A DNA stretch of 64,000 nucleotides, taken from Kineococcus xinjiangensis. Lineage in GTDB: Bacteria > Actinomycetota > Actinomycetes > Actinomycetales > Kineococcaceae. The notes under the pieces are model-generated. The model was not told the origin of the DNA, searched no databases, and saw nothing but the letters and a program-made list of their open reading frames with translations. Location of the stretch: NCBI RefSeq assembly GCF_002934625.1, contig NZ_PTJD01000003.1, positions 62,001 through 126,000 on the forward strand. Direction: 5' to 3'. The position numbers and the translations under genes are program-made. Below are positions 25,476 through 34,707 of this stretch, piece after piece (within the stretch, counting starts at the first letter, position 1; every line of letters starts with the position of its first letter).

Positions 25476-26036
25476 ATGCCCACCCCCACCAAGGGTCCGC
25501 GGCTCGGCGGCGGGCCGGCGCACGAGCGGCTCATCCTCGCCAACCTGGCGACCCAGCTGTTCGAGCACCGCAGCATCACCACCACCGAGGCGAAGGCCAA
25601 GCGGCTGCGTCCGTTCGCGGAGCAGCTCATCACCAAGGCCAAGCGGGGTGACCTGGCCAACCGTCGCCGGGTCATGCAGACCATCCGCGACAAGAGCGTC
25701 GTGCACTTCCTCTTCACGGAGATCGCCCCGGCCATGGCCGAGCGCGAGGGTGGCTACACCCGCATCGTGAAGATCGGCCCGCGCAAGGGCGACAACGCCC
25801 CCATGGCGGTCATCCAGCTGGTGCTGGAGCCCCTGAGCGCCAAGCAGGCCACGGTCCGCGAGGCCGAGAAGGCCACCGCCGCGTCGGCTCCCGCCGCGGA
25901 GGAGACCCCCGAGGTCGCCGTCGAGGAGACCGACGACACCGCCGCCACCGACGCGGAGGCCCCCGCGGCCGACGCCGAGGCCGGCAGCGTCGCCCAGCCC
26001 GACACCCTCCCCGAGGACGGCGAGGGCAAGGCCTGA
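25476..26036 (+). CDS. rplQ: 50S ribosomal protein L17 with acidic C-terminal extension
   Basis: 186-residue L17. The first 120 residues are the conserved core ([39 protein letters not shown]). The remaining 60 or so are Ala/Glu/Asp-rich and disordered in appearance, a common actinobacterial addition. It ends 8 bp before the truA start codon. Confidence 0.96.
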   Translation: MPTPTKGPRLGGGPAHERLILANLATQLFEHRSITTTEAKAKRLRPFAEQLITKAKRGDLANRRRVMQTIRDKSVVHFLFTEIAPAMAEREGGYTRIVKIGPRKGDNAPMAVIQLVLEPLSAKQATVREAEKATAASAPAAEETPEVAVEETDDTAATDAEAPAADAEAGSVAQPDTLPEDGEGKA

Positions 26037-26044
26037 GCACCCAG

Positions 26045-26956
26045 GTGTTCCCCAGCGAGCCCGCCCTCCCCGAGCAGGGGAGCGGCGGGCTCGCTGCTGC
26101 GGGCGCCGAGGCGAGCGTCCGCCTGCGCCTCGATCTCGGCTACGACGGCACCGGCTTCTCCGGCTGGGCCGCGCAGCCCGGTCTGCGCACCGTGGAGGAG
26201 ACCCTCGCGGAGGGCTTGCAGCGGGTGCTGCGGCTGTCGCGGGTGCGCCTGGTCGTGGCCGGGCGCACGGACGCCGGCGTCCACGCCACGGGCCAGGTGG
26301 CGCACCTGGACGTGCCCGTCGAGGCGTGGCTCGCGGTGCCGGGACGGTCCGACCGGCCGCCTGCCGAGGCGCTGTTGCGGCGGCTGGCGGGCGTCCTCCC
26401 TCCGGACGTGCGCGTCCACGCCGCGCAGGAGGCCCCGACGGGCTTCGACGCCCGGTTCTCGGCCGTGCAGCGCCGCTACGCCTACCGCGTCAGCGACCAC
26501 CCGGCGGGCGCCCCGCCGCTGCGACGCCACGACGTGCTCGCCCACCGCAGGCCCCTCGACGCCGAGGCGATGGACGCCGCCGCCGGCCGGTTGGTCGGGC
26601 TGCACGACTTCGCCGCGTTCTGCAAGCCCCGCGAGGGCGCCACGACGATCCGCACCCTCCTGCGCTACCGCTGGTGCCGTGACGCGGACGGCCTGCTGGT
26701 CGCCGACGTCCGGGCGGACGCCTTCTGCCACTCCATGGTCCGCGCGCTCGTCGGTGCGCTGTTGCCCGTCGGAGAGGGCCGTCGCGACATCGACTGGCCC
26801 GTCGAGGTGCTCACCGCCCGCCGCCGCGACCCCGCCGTGGCCGTCGTGCCGCCGCTCGGGCTGAGCCTGGAGGAGGTGGGCTACCCGCCCGAGGACCGGC
26901 TCGCCGATCGCGCCCAGGAGGCACGGGCCGTCCGGCAGCTGCCGCCGGCCTGCTGA
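26045..26956 (+). CDS. truA: tRNA pseudouridine(38-40) synthase
   Basis: 303-residue TruA, which makes pseudouridine in the anticodon arm. The catalytic aspartate is Asp76 in GRTDAGVHA; the N-terminal [11 protein letters not shown] and the later DFAAFCKPR region fit the family. GTG 26045 is the only usable start in frame, because the next 30 codons hold no ATG, GTG or TTG before the conserved [10 protein letters not shown]. The first codons lie within a very strong hairpin (26055-26094), so translation may be restrained or coupled to rplQ. Confidence 0.9.
   Translation: MFPSEPALPEQGSGGLAAAGAEASVRLRLDLGYDGTGFSGWAAQPGLRTVEETLAEGLQRVLRLSRVRLVVAGRTDAGVHATGQVAHLDVPVEAWLAVPGRSDRPPAEALLRRLAGVLPPDVRVHAAQEAPTGFDARFSAVQRRYAYRVSDHPAGAPPLRRHDVLAHRRPLDAEAMDAAAGRLVGLHDFAAFCKPREGATTIRTLLRYRWCRDADGLLVADVRADAFCHSMVRALVGALLPVGEGRRDIDWPVEVLTARRRDPAVAVVPPLGLSLEEVGYPPEDRLADRAQEARAVRQLPPAC
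26055..26094 (+). terminator. Very strong hairpin after rplQ, inside the first codons of truA
   Basis: Bases 26055-26065 pair with 26084-26094 and 26066-26071 with 26077-26082, a 17-bp stem with one bulged C and a 5-nt loop. It is placed like an rplQ terminator (19 nt after the stop) yet starts 8 nt after the truA GTG. Confidence 0.65.
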
Positions 26957-27022
26957 GCGCAGCGGGACGCGCACCGGGCGGACGAACCTGCCCCGGAGCG
27001 GGGCATCGGGCAGGCTGGGGCC

Positions 27023-27520
27023 GTGCCCACTCTCGTCGTCGTGCGCCACGCCAAGGCATCCAACCCGCCGGGCGTTGCCGACCTCTCCCGGCCGCTGTCG
27101 CCGCGCGGTGCCCGTGACGCCGCCGCCGCCGGCCGCTGGATCCGCGAGCACGTCGCGCCACCGGGGCTGCTGCTCACCTCGCCGGCGCGCCGCACCGAGG
27201 AGACCACCGCCGCCCTCCTCGGCCAGTGGGACGAGCTGCCGCCCGTGGTCGAGGAGGAGCGGATCTACGAGGCGTCCCTCGGCGACCTGATCTACCTGGT
27301 GCGCGGGCTCGACGAGCAGGCCCCCGTGGTGCTCGTGGGCCACAACCCCGGCCTGAGCGCCCTCGTCGAGGACCTCACCGGGGAGGTGCTGGAGCTGCAG
27401 ACCAGTGGGATCGCGGTCGTCGAGGCCTCCGGGAGCTGGACGGACGTCGCCCCGTGCGAGTGCGCGCTCGTCGCCGTGCACACCGCGCGCGACGACGGGC
27501 CGGACGACGAGCTCGCCTGA
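27023..27520 (+). CDS. SixA-like histidine phosphatase
   Basis: 165-residue member of the histidine phosphatase (phosphoglycerate mutase) superfamily, closest in layout to SixA-type phosphohistidine phosphatases. The RHAK motif gives the nucleophile His9 at the N-terminus, the second catalytic His is His107 in VGHNPGLS, and the SPARRTEETT segment provides phosphate-binding Arg. The substrate is unknown. It begins the small island between truA and rplM. The start has a -10-like CAGGCT 6 nt upstream and no ribosome site, so it may be leaderless. Confidence 0.82.
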   Translation: MPTLVVVRHAKASNPPGVADLSRPLSPRGARDAAAAGRWIREHVAPPGLLLTSPARRTEETTAALLGQWDELPPVVEEERIYEASLGDLIYLVRGLDEQAPVVLVGHNPGLSALVEDLTGEVLELQTSGIAVVEASGSWTDVAPCECALVAVHTARDDGPDDELA

Positions 27521-27527
27521 CCCCGTC

Positions 27528-27567
27528 TGAGCCCGCCGGAGCCGGCCTGAGCCCGCCGGAGCCGGCC
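27528..27567 (+). repeat. Exact 20-bp tandem duplication
   Basis: Two identical 20-bp units, 27528-27547 and 27548-27567, lie between the convergent phosphatase and rsgA genes. Each unit contains GCCGGAGCCGGC, which is nearly palindromic, so it can form hairpins and may act as a terminator for either strand. Confidence 0.7.
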
Positions 27568-27590
27568 GGGGTGCCGACGCCGCGGCGGCC

Positions 27591-28769
27591 CTACCCGTCA
27601 CCGCGCTCCTGCTCGCGCTCCCGTCGCGAGCGGCGGTGCTCCCGGGTGGTGCTGCGGCGGTGGCGGCGCTGCTCCGCGCGCAACCGCTGGTCGGTGCGGG
27701 CGGCGGCTCGCGCCTCCTCCCGCAGCAGCTTGCGGTAGCCGTCCAGCCGTCGCGTCGGCAGGACGCCGTCCACGATTGCGGCGAGCACCGCGCACCCCGG
27801 TTCACCGACGTGCCCGCAGTCGCCGAACCGGCACGCCGCCGCCAGCTCCTCCACGTCCGCGAACGCCCGCCGCACGCCGTCGGCCGTCTCCGGCAGCCCC
27901 ACCGCCCGCAGCCCGGGGGTGTCGATCAACGCGCCCCCACCGGGCAGCGGCAGCAGCTCCCGGCGCACGCTGGTGTGCCGGCCCCTCCCGTCGACCGCGC
28001 GCACCGCGCCGACTGCCAGCGCCTCCCGCCCCAGCAGCGCGTTGGCCAGGCTCGACTTGCCGGCGCCGGACGGCCCGACGAGCACGGCCGTGCCGGTGAG
28101 CTCGGCGGCCAGCACGGCCAGGCCGGCGCCGGACGCGGTGCTCACCGCCCGCACCCGGGCACCGGGTGCGGCGGCGCCCACCTCCGCGAGTTCCAGGCCC
28201 GGATCGTCCACCACGTCGGCCTTGGTGAGCACCACGACGGGGCGGGCGCCGCTGGCCCAGGCGATCGCCAGGAGGCGCTCCACCCGCGCCAGGCGCAGCG
28301 GGACGTCGAGGGGCACGGTGATCAGCACCTCGTCGACGTTCGCGGCCAGCACCTGCCCCAGCGAGGAGCCGGTGACCGCGGAGCGCCGCAGGGCGTTGCG
28401 GCGAGGCAGGACCGCCAGCAGGCGCGCGGTGGCCCCTCCGGCCCCGCTCACGGCGGTCCAGTCGCCGGTGGCGGGGGCGGTGGCGGGGTCGACGGCGAGG
28501 GCTGGTGGGACCTCGGCGTGCAGCAGACCCGCAGCGGTCAGGACGTCGCAGCGGCCCCGGTCCGTCCGCACGACGCGGCCGGGCTGCGGCGGGCCCGTCC
28601 CGGAGTCCGGGGACGCGGTGCCGGTCGCCTCCGGCAGGGACTGCCGGCTGGTCTGCCAGGTGGACTGCCAGTGGTCGTCCCAGCCGTGGCGCAGCAGGAG
28701 CGGATCGGGCTCGCCGGTCCCGCTCGGTACGGGTGCGGCGGAGGGCGGTGGGGGGTGGTTCGACGGCAC
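27591..28769 (-). CDS. rsgA: Small-ribosomal-subunit biogenesis GTPase RsgA
   Basis: 392-residue circularly permuted GTPase acting late in 30S maturation. The order of motifs is the permuted one: G4 TKAD at residues 182-185, then P-loop GPSGAGKSS at 232-240, then DTPG at 283-286. The zinc site follows as Cys313, Cys318, His320 and Cys326. The first 65 residues are Pro/Ser-rich and the last 45 are strongly basic, likely for rRNA contact. GTG start with a GGAG site. An 18-codon ORF lies just upstream. Confidence 0.93.
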   Translation of the reverse strand: MPSNHPPPPSAAPVPSGTGEPDPLLLRHGWDDHWQSTWQTSRQSLPEATGTASPDSGTGPPQPGRVVRTDRGRCDVLTAAGLLHAEVPPALAVDPATAPATGDWTAVSGAGGATARLLAVLPRRNALRRSAVTGSSLGQVLAANVDEVLITVPLDVPLRLARVERLLAIAWASGARPVVVLTKADVVDDPGLELAEVGAAAPGARVRAVSTASGAGLAVLAAELTGTAVLVGPSGAGKSSLANALLGREALAVGAVRAVDGRGRHTSVRRELLPLPGGGALIDTPGLRAVGLPETADGVRRAFADVEELAAACRFGDCGHVGEPGCAVLAAIVDGVLPTRRLDGYRKLLREEARAAARTDQRLRAEQRRHRRSTTREHRRSRREREQERGDG

Positions 28770-28802
28770 GAGGGGCTCCAGGAGGGGAGTCCCGCCGCGC
28801 TC

Positions 28803-28859
28803 TCAGCCGCGGCGGGTGGGGAAGGGGATCCGGTGGGGAACGCGCTCGTCGACGGCCAT
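28803..28859 (-). CDS. Possible 18-residue small ORF upstream of rsgA
   Basis: ATG at 28859 with GGGAGGTGG upstream (GGAGG followed by 6 nt) and a TGA at 28803, 33 nt before the rsgA start. The peptide begins MAVDERVPHRIPF. The ribosome site is among the best in the window, which is why I list it. No family is recognised. It could be a small protein, a leader peptide for rsgA or chance. The rest of the 289-bp divergent gap up to 29058 shows nothing else I can support. Confidence 0.4.
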   Translation of the reverse strand: MAVDERVPHRIPFPTRRG

Positions 28860-29045
28860 GACCCACCTCCCTCGTCCGCGCCCCCTCGGCGGTGGCGACG
28901 ACGCGACGCTAGCCCGGGCCCCGGAGGCCGGGCACCTGCTTTTCCGCCTGTTCCCGCGCCGGCCCCGCCGCTCCGCCTGCTGCACGGCGTCGGCGTGTGC
29001 GGCGGCCCGGGGGGAAGGCGGGTGCGGGCGGGCGCCTGCGGCGTG

Positions 29046-29051
29046 CACACT
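29046..29051 (+). promoter_or_regulatory. -10 element of a probable leaderless ABC-F transcript
   Basis: CACACT lies 7 nt before the GTG at 29059, where no ribosome site is visible. A clear -35 is absent. Confidence 0.35.
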
Positions 29052-29058
29052 CGCTCCC

Positions 29059-30741
29059 GTGGGCTTCCTCGACCTCCAGGCCGTCGGCTACGAGCTCCCC
29101 GACGGGCGCCCGCTCCTCGACGAGGTGTCCTTCCGGGTCCCGGAGGGCAGCACCACCGCTCTCGTCGGCCCCAACGGCACCGGCAAGACGACGCTGCTGC
29201 GCCTCGTGGCCCAGGACCTGCCGCTGCAGTCCGGCGGCGTCGGCCGCGCCGGATCCCTCGGCGTCATGCGGCAGTTCGTCGGCTCGGTGCGCGACGACAC
29301 CACGGTCCGCGAGCTGCTGACGTCCGTCGCGCCGCCGCCCCTGCGCGCCGCCGCGGCTGCGGTCGACGCGGCGGAGCTGGCCATGCTCGAGCGCGACGAG
29401 GAGCGGGAGCAGATGCGCTACGCCCAGGCGCTCGCCGACTTCGCCGACGCCGGCGGCTACGAGGCGGAGGTGGTGTGGGACGAGTGCACCTCCGCGGCCC
29501 TGGGGACGGGCTTCGAGCGCTGCCAGCACCGCCTCGTGCGCACGCTCTCCGGCGGCGAGCAGAAGCGGCTCGTGCTGGAGGCGCTGCTGCGCGGCGACGA
29601 CGAGGTGCTGCTGCTCGACGAGCCGGACAACTACCTGGACGTCCCCGGCAAGCGGTGGCTCGAGGAGCAGCTGCGGGCCACGACGAAGGCGGTGCTGCTG
29701 GTCAGCCACGACCGGGAGCTGCTGGCCGCGGCCGCGGACCGGATCGTGACCCTGGAGCCGGGTGCGCTGGGTGCGACGGCCTGGGTGCACGGCGGCTCCT
29801 TCGCGACGTACGCCGCCGCGCGCGCCGCCCGCGGGGAGCGGCTGGAGGAGCTGCGCCGGCGCTGGGACGAGGACCGGGCGAAGCTGCGCACCCTCGTCGT
29901 GACGCTGCGGGAGAAGTCGAAGTTCAACGACGGCATGGCCTCGCGCTACGCCGCGGCGCAGACCCGCCTGCAGCGCTTCGAGGAGGCCGGCCCGCCGCAG
30001 GCGCCGCCGCTGCCGCAGGACGTGCGGATGCGCCTGCGTGGCGGCCGCACGGGCAAGCGGGCCGTCGTGTGCGAGGGGCTGGAGCTGACGGGGCTCATGC
30101 GGCCCTTCGACGCCGAGCTGTGGCTGGGCGACCGGGTGGCGGTGCTGGGCTCCAACGGCTCCGGCAAGTCGCACTTCCTGCGGCTGCTGGCCGCGGGCGG
30201 CAGCGACCCCTCCCCGGAGCACCGGCCGGTCTCGGGGGCGGTCGTGGCGCCCGTCGCCCACCGCGGCACGGCGCGCCTCGGTGCGCGGGTGCGGCCGGGG
30301 TGGTTCGCGCAGACCCACGACCAGCCGGGCCTGACGGGCCGGACGCTGCTGGACGTGCTCCACCGCGGCGACGAGCACCGCAGCGGCCTGGACCGGGAGG
30401 CCGCCTCCCGCGCCCTGGACCGCTACGGGCTGGCCGCGGCCGCGGAGCGGCGCTTCGGGGAGCTCTCCGGCGGGCAGCAGGCGCGCCTGCAGATCCTCCT
30501 GCTGGAGCTGTCGGGCGCCACGCTGCTGCTGCTGGACGAGCCGACCGACAACCTCGACCTGCACTCCGCGGAGGCGCTGGAGAGCGCGCTGGCCGCCTTC
30601 GAGGGGACCGTCGTGGCCGTGACGCACGACCGCTGGTTCGCGAGGGGCTTCGACCGCTTCCTCGTCTTCGGCGCCGACGGGGGGGTCCGCGAGGAGCCGG
30701 CGCCGGTGTGGGACGAGGCCCGGGTGGTCCGGGCCCGCTGA
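29059..30741 (+). CDS. ABC-F family ATPase
   Basis: 560-residue soluble protein with two ABC ATPase domains and no membrane segment, the ABC-F layout (ribosome-associated translation factors, some giving antibiotic protection). Domain 1 has Walker A GPNGTGKT at residues 37-44, LSGGEQ and LLLDEPDN. The linker near residues 250-310 is charged and helical. Domain 2 has [14 protein letters not shown] and LLLDEPTDN. The subgroup (EttA-like housekeeping or resistance type) cannot be decided from sequence alone. It diverges from rsgA. Confidence 0.88.
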   Translation: MGFLDLQAVGYELPDGRPLLDEVSFRVPEGSTTALVGPNGTGKTTLLRLVAQDLPLQSGGVGRAGSLGVMRQFVGSVRDDTTVRELLTSVAPPPLRAAAAAVDAAELAMLERDEEREQMRYAQALADFADAGGYEAEVVWDECTSAALGTGFERCQHRLVRTLSGGEQKRLVLEALLRGDDEVLLLDEPDNYLDVPGKRWLEEQLRATTKAVLLVSHDRELLAAAADRIVTLEPGALGATAWVHGGSFATYAAARAARGERLEELRRRWDEDRAKLRTLVVTLREKSKFNDGMASRYAAAQTRLQRFEEAGPPQAPPLPQDVRMRLRGGRTGKRAVVCEGLELTGLMRPFDAELWLGDRVAVLGSNGSGKSHFLRLLAAGGSDPSPEHRPVSGAVVAPVAHRGTARLGARVRPGWFAQTHDQPGLTGRTLLDVLHRGDEHRSGLDREAASRALDRYGLAAAAERRFGELSGGQQARLQILLLELSGATLLLLDEPTDNLDLHSAEALESALAAFEGTVVAVTHDRWFARGFDRFLVFGADGGVREEPAPVWDEARVVRAR

Positions 30742-30793
30742 CGACCCCGCGGGGGTGCGGCCGCGGTGCGGACGGCCCCCGCGTCCGGGCGTT

Positions 30794-30823
30794 TTGACCC
30801 CCGGCACGGGCGGCGGGTATCGT
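30794..30823 (+). promoter_or_regulatory. Probable promoter of rplM-rpsI
   Basis: TTGACC at 30794-30799 and TATCGT at 30818-30823 are 18 bp apart. It resembles the rpsL promoter in having TTTTGACC followed by C-rich spacer. The predicted leader is about 100 nt. Confidence 0.65.
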
Positions 30824-30931
30824 CGGATGCCGTTGTGCCCTCACGTGGCGGGTCGTGATCGGAAGGTCCGCGATCCACGGTTGCCACGGGGCGCCTCCCC
30901 GATGACCGCATCGAGAACGAAGGCCAGGCCT

Positions 30932-31375
30932 GTGCGCACGTACACCCCGAAGCCCGGCGACGTCGAGCGTCGCTGGCACGTCATCGACGCGGAAGACGTC
31001 GTGCTCGGCCGCCTCGCGTCCCAGAGCGCCATCCTCCTGCGCGGCAAGCACAAGCCGACGTTCGCGCCCCACGTCGACGGTGGCGACTTCGTCATCATCG
31101 TCAACGCGAGCAAGGTCGCCCTGACCGGCTCGAAGCGCGACCAGAAGCTCGCCTACCGGCACTCCGGCTACCCGGGCGGCCTCAAGGCCACCCGCTACAC
31201 CGACCTGCTGGAGCAGGACCCCGCGAAGGCGGTCGAGAAGGCCATCCGCGGGATGCTGCCGAAGACCACCCTGGGTCGTCAGATCCTGAAGAACCTGAAG
31301 GTCTACGCCGGCCCGGAGCACCCGCACGCCGCGCAGAAGCCCCAGCCGTACGAGTTGACCCAGGTCGCGCAGTGA
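30932..31375 (+). CDS. rplM: 50S ribosomal protein L13
   Basis: 147-residue L13, an early 50S assembly protein. GTG 30932 gives [20 protein letters not shown], the usual start, with GAAGG upstream. An in-frame ATG at 30902 would add ten residues and is less likely. [18 protein letters not shown] and [11 protein letters not shown] are conserved. It pairs with rpsI as in nearly all bacteria. Confidence 0.95.
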   Translation: MRTYTPKPGDVERRWHVIDAEDVVLGRLASQSAILLRGKHKPTFAPHVDGGDFVIIVNASKVALTGSKRDQKLAYRHSGYPGGLKATRYTDLLEQDPAKAVEKAIRGMLPKTTLGRQILKNLKVYAGPEHPHAAQKPQPYELTQVAQ

Positions 31376-31413
31376 GCCACTCCGCGCCCGCTGCGAACTG
31401 ACTGAGGAGAAAC

Positions 31414-31914
31414 GTGTCCGAGATCACGACCGACGACGTCGCTGAGGACATCACCGAGTCCGACGACTTCACCGGCACGTACACCACCGAGTCGACCCAG
31501 CCGCGCACCGGCGGGTCGAGCATCATCGCCCCCGGCGCGGCCACCGGCCGTCGCAAGGAGGCCGTCGCCCGGGTGCGCATCGTGCCCGGCACCGGCCGCT
31601 GGACGGTGAACGGCCGCGACCTGCAGTCGTACTTCCCGAACAAGGTGCACCAGCAGCTCGTCAACGAGCCGTTCCGGGTCACCGAGCTCGAGGGCTCCTT
31701 CGACGTCATCGCCCGCATCCACGGCGGCGGCGTCTCCGGCCAGGCCGGTGCGCTGCGCCTCGGCGTGGCCCGGTGCCTGAACGAGATCGACGTCGAGGCC
31801 AACCGCCCGGCGCTGAAGAAGGCCGGGTTCCTGACCCGCGACCCGCGCGTCACCGAACGCAAGAAGTACGGCCTCAAGAAGGCCCGTCGCGCCCCGCAGT
31901 ACAGCAAGCGCTGA
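31414..31914 (+). CDS. rpsI: 30S ribosomal protein S9
   Basis: 166-residue S9, whose C-terminal tail ending in QYSKR reaches the P-site t[20 protein letters not shown] and [15 protein letters not shown] are conserved. The N-terminal 40 residues are acidic/Thr-rich, a usual actinobacterial extension. GTG start after GAGGAG. Confidence 0.96.
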   Translation: MSEITTDDVAEDITESDDFTGTYTTESTQPRTGGSSIIAPGAATGRRKEAVARVRIVPGTGRWTVNGRDLQSYFPNKVHQQLVNEPFRVTELEGSFDVIARIHGGGVSGQAGALRLGVARCLNEIDVEANRPALKKAGFLTRDPRVTERKKYGLKKARRAPQYSKR

Positions 31915-31946
31915 TCCCACCGCAGGGGCCACCGGTTCCTGCAGTG

Positions 31947-31972
31947 GCCGCCGCCCGACCACGGGCGGCGGC
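31947..31972 (+). terminator. First hairpin after rpsI
   Basis: Ten base pairs, 31947-31956 with 31963-31972, around a 6-nt loop, 32 nt after the rpsI stop. Confidence 0.55.
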
Positions 31973-31983
31973 GCCAGCAACGC

Positions 31984-32026
31984 ACGACGAACGGCCCCGG
32001 GGGCGCTCCCCGGGGCCGTTCGTCGT
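31984..32026 (+). terminator. Main terminator after rpsI
   Basis: A perfect 19-bp stem, 31984-32002 with 32008-32026, and a 5-nt loop. With the preceding hairpin it makes a tandem terminator before glmM. Confidence 0.85.
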
Positions 32027-32119
32027 GGAGCGGCACCGCCGACTGCGGCACGGGAGCGGCGTGCGGGGAACGCGGGCGACCGCGGACCCCAGAGACCGGG
32101 AACGAGGGAGGACGACAGG

Positions 32120-33499
32120 GTGGGCCGACTCTTCGGAACCGACGGCGTGCGGGGCCTGGCCAACGTGGACCTGACGGCGGAGCTCGCCCTGAACCTCGCG
32201 GTCGCCGCGGCGGGCGTGCTCGGCGGCGCCTCCCCGGGGGGTGCGCCGGGAACTGCGCGCCCGCGGGCGGTCGTCGGCCGCGACCCGAGGGCGTCGGGTG
32301 AGTTCCTCGCCGCCGCCGTCGTCGCCGGGCTCGCCAGCGCCGGCGTCGACGTGGACGACGTCGGGATCCTGCCCACCCCGGCCGTCGCGCACCTCGTGGC
32401 CGCCCGCGGCGCCGACTTCGGCGTCATGCTCTCCGCCTCCCACAACCCCATGCCCGACAACGGCATCAAGTTCTTCGCCCGCGGCGGGACCAAGCTGCCC
32501 GACAGCGTCGAGGACCAGATCGAGGCGAGGCTGGCCGCGGGCCCGGCCCAGCGCCCCACCGGCGCGGGCGTCGGGCGCGTCCGCCGCGGTGCCGAGGTGG
32601 AGCGCGCAGCGTCCGACACCTACGTCGAGCACGTCCTCGCCGCCCTGCCGGCGCGGCTCGACGGGCTGCACGTCGTCGTCGACTGCGCACACGGGGCCGC
32701 CAGCGACGTAGCCCCCCGCATCCTCGCCGCGGCGGGGGCCCGGGTCACCGCCGTCTCCGCCGACCCCGACGGGCTGAACATCAACGACGGGTGCGGCTCG
32801 ACGCACCTGGAACCCCTCCGGGACGCCGTCCTGGCCCACGGCGCGGACGCCGGGATCGCGCACGACGGCGACGCCGACCGCTGCCTCGCCGTGGACGCGG
32901 CCGGGAACGTCGTCGACGGCGACCAGATCATGGCCGTCCTGGCCGTGGCCATGCGCGACGCCGCGGTGCTCGCGGAGGGCACTCTCGTCGCCACCGTCAT
33001 GAGCAACCTCGGCCTGCGCCTGGCCATGGAGCGCGAGGGCATCCGCCTCGTCGAGACCGCGGTGGGCGACCGCTACGTGCTGGAGGCCCTCACCGCCGGC
33101 GGCTACACCCTCGGCGGGGAGCAGTCCGGGCACGTGGTGCTGCCGCAGTACGCCACCACCGGCGACGGCGTCCTCACCGCGGTGCTGCTGCTGGCCCGGA
33201 TGGCGGCCACGGGGCGCACCCTCGCCGACCTCGCCGCCGTCGTGCAGCGCCTGCCGCAGGTCCTCGTCAACGTGCCGGGTGTGGACAAGGCGCGGGCGGG
33301 CTCCGACGCGGGCGTGCTCGTCGCCGTCGCCGCCGCGGAGGAGGAGCTCGGCTCCACCGGCCGCGTCCTGCTGCGCCCGTCCGGCACCGAGCCGCTCGTG
33401 CGGGTGATGGTGGAGGCCGCCGCGCAGGAGCAGGCCCAGGCGGTGGCGGAGCGCCTCGCCGCCGTCGTGCGCGACCGCCTCGCCCTGCAGCACTCCTGA
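32120..33499 (+). CDS. glmM: Phosphoglucosamine mutase
   Basis: 459-residue enzyme converting glucosamine-6-phosphate to glucosamine-1-phosphate for UDP-GlcNAc and peptidoglycan. The phosphorylated catalytic serine is Ser107 in [14 protein letters not shown]. The metal loop is HDGDADRC and the sugar-binding [18 protein letters not shown] binds phosphate near the C-terminus. GTG start after GGGAGGACGAC. It is the pathway partner of glmS at 35891. Confidence 0.96.
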   Translation: MGRLFGTDGVRGLANVDLTAELALNLAVAAAGVLGGASPGGAPGTARPRAVVGRDPRASGEFLAAAVVAGLASAGVDVDDVGILPTPAVAHLVAARGADFGVMLSASHNPMPDNGIKFFARGGTKLPDSVEDQIEARLAAGPAQRPTGAGVGRVRRGAEVERAASDTYVEHVLAALPARLDGLHVVVDCAHGAASDVAPRILAAAGARVTAVSADPDGLNINDGCGSTHLEPLRDAVLAHGADAGIAHDGDADRCLAVDAAGNVVDGDQIMAVLAVAMRDAAVLAEGTLVATVMSNLGLRLAMEREGIRLVETAVGDRYVLEALTAGGYTLGGEQSGHVVLPQYATTGDGVLTAVLLLARMAATGRTLADLAAVVQRLPQVLVNVPGVDKARAGSDAGVLVAVAAAEEELGSTGRVLLRPSGTEPLVRVMVEAAAQEQAQAVAERLAAVVRDRLALQHS

Positions 33500-33584
33500 C
33501 CGGCCAGGGCGCACCGGCCTGAGCGGCCGGGTGCCGGCGGGAAAACCCGTGGCGCGCGCCCTGCGTCCGTGCCGTACTGGTGCG

Positions 33585-34700
33585 GTGGACACCACCGCAG
33601 CCGCCGGTCGCGCCGGCCGGACAGGACGTGCCGGGGCGGCGGTCGTCGCGGAGGTCGTGGCCACCTCGACCCGCTCCGCCGGGTTCCAGGAATGGATGCA
33701 CCGCTGGTTCGACGCCTGGTACGAGGTGGACGCCGCGGCCTGGTCGCACGAGCGCGAGGACCCCGCGCTGGAGAGCCCCGACGAGGTGCGCGCCGAGCTG
33801 GCCGCCGACGACGGCCTCAGCGCCTCCCACCTGCTGCTCGCCCTCGGCCCCGACGGCGGCCCCCGCGGCGCCGCGAGGATCGACCTGCAGCTGCCGGACA
33901 ACACCCACGTCGCGGACGTCGGCGTCGCGGTCGCGCCGCAGCACCGCCGCCGCGGCGTCGGCCGGCTCCTCCTCGAGCGGGCCTGCGCCGTCGCGCGGGC
34001 CGAGGGGCGCACCCGGCTGCGCGGCGGCGTCGAGCGGCCCGTCGACGCCGCGACCTGGCCCGGGTCCGCCGCCTGCGACCGTTGGGGCCTGCCCCTGGGG
34101 CAGACGGAGGCGCGCCACCGGCTGGAGCTGCCCGTGCCGCCGCAGCGGCTGGTGGAGCTCGAGACCGCCGCCCTCCCGCACGCCGCAGGCTACCGGGTGC
34201 GCACCTGGGCCGGTCCCTGCGCCGACGCCGACGTGGACGCCCTCGCGGCCCTCACCGCCCGCATGAGCACCGACGCCCCGACGGGGGACCTGCACGTCGA
34301 GCCCGAGACGTGGGACGCCGCCCGGCTCCGCGCCGCCGAGGCCCGCGCCGCCGCGCAGGGCCGCCGCTCCTGGACGGCGCTCGCCGAGGACGCCGCGGGC
34401 CGCGCGGTGGGGTTCACCCAGCTCGTGCAGAGCCGCCACGAGCCCCACCGCCTCCAGCAGTGGGACACCCTCGTCCTGCGCGAGCACCGCGGCCACCGCC
34501 TCGGGACGCTGCTGAAGATCGCCGCCCTGCGCGCCGCCACCGCCGACGCCCCCGCAGCCCGACACGTCACGACGTGGAACGCCGCGGAGAACCGGCCGAT
34601 GATCGCGGTGAACGAGGCGATGGGCTACCGGCTCGACGAGCTCGTCGAGGCCCGCGAGGCGCCGCTGGAGGACGTGGAGACCGCCCTGCGGGCGCGCTGA
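33585..34700 (+). CDS. Tandem GNAT-domain acetyltransferase
   Basis: 371-residue protein with two GNAT folds. Each half has an acetyl-CoA motif [15 protein letters not shown] in the N-terminal half (about residues 115-130) and [14 protein letters not shown] in the C-terminal half (about 295-310). The double-GNAT layout is shared with mycothiol synthase and some antibiotic-modifying enzymes. This protein is not clearly MshD, and its substrate is unknown. The start is uncertain: GTG 33585 is the last reasonable codon before conserved sequence. It converges on coaA with a 7-bp gap. Confidence 0.78.
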   Translation: MDTTAAAGRAGRTGRAGAAVVAEVVATSTRSAGFQEWMHRWFDAWYEVDAAAWSHEREDPALESPDEVRAELAADDGLSASHLLLALGPDGGPRGAARIDLQLPDNTHVADVGVAVAPQHRRRGVGRLLLERACAVARAEGRTRLRGGVERPVDAATWPGSAACDRWGLPLGQTEARHRLELPVPPQRLVELETAALPHAAGYRVRTWAGPCADADVDALAALTARMSTDAPTGDLHVEPETWDAARLRAAEARAAAQGRRSWTALAEDAAGRAVGFTQLVQSRHEPHRLQQWDTLVLREHRGHRLGTLLKIAALRAATADAPAARHVTTWNAAENRPMIAVNEAMGYRLDELVEAREAPLEDVETALRAR

Positions 34701-34707
34701 CGCCGCC

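Noticed and set aside
27636-30797. 1053-codon plus-strand frame across rsgA and the ABC-F gene
   Set aside because: Arg/Ala/Gly/Pro-rich translation overlapping two well-identified genes on both strands; a shadow frame.
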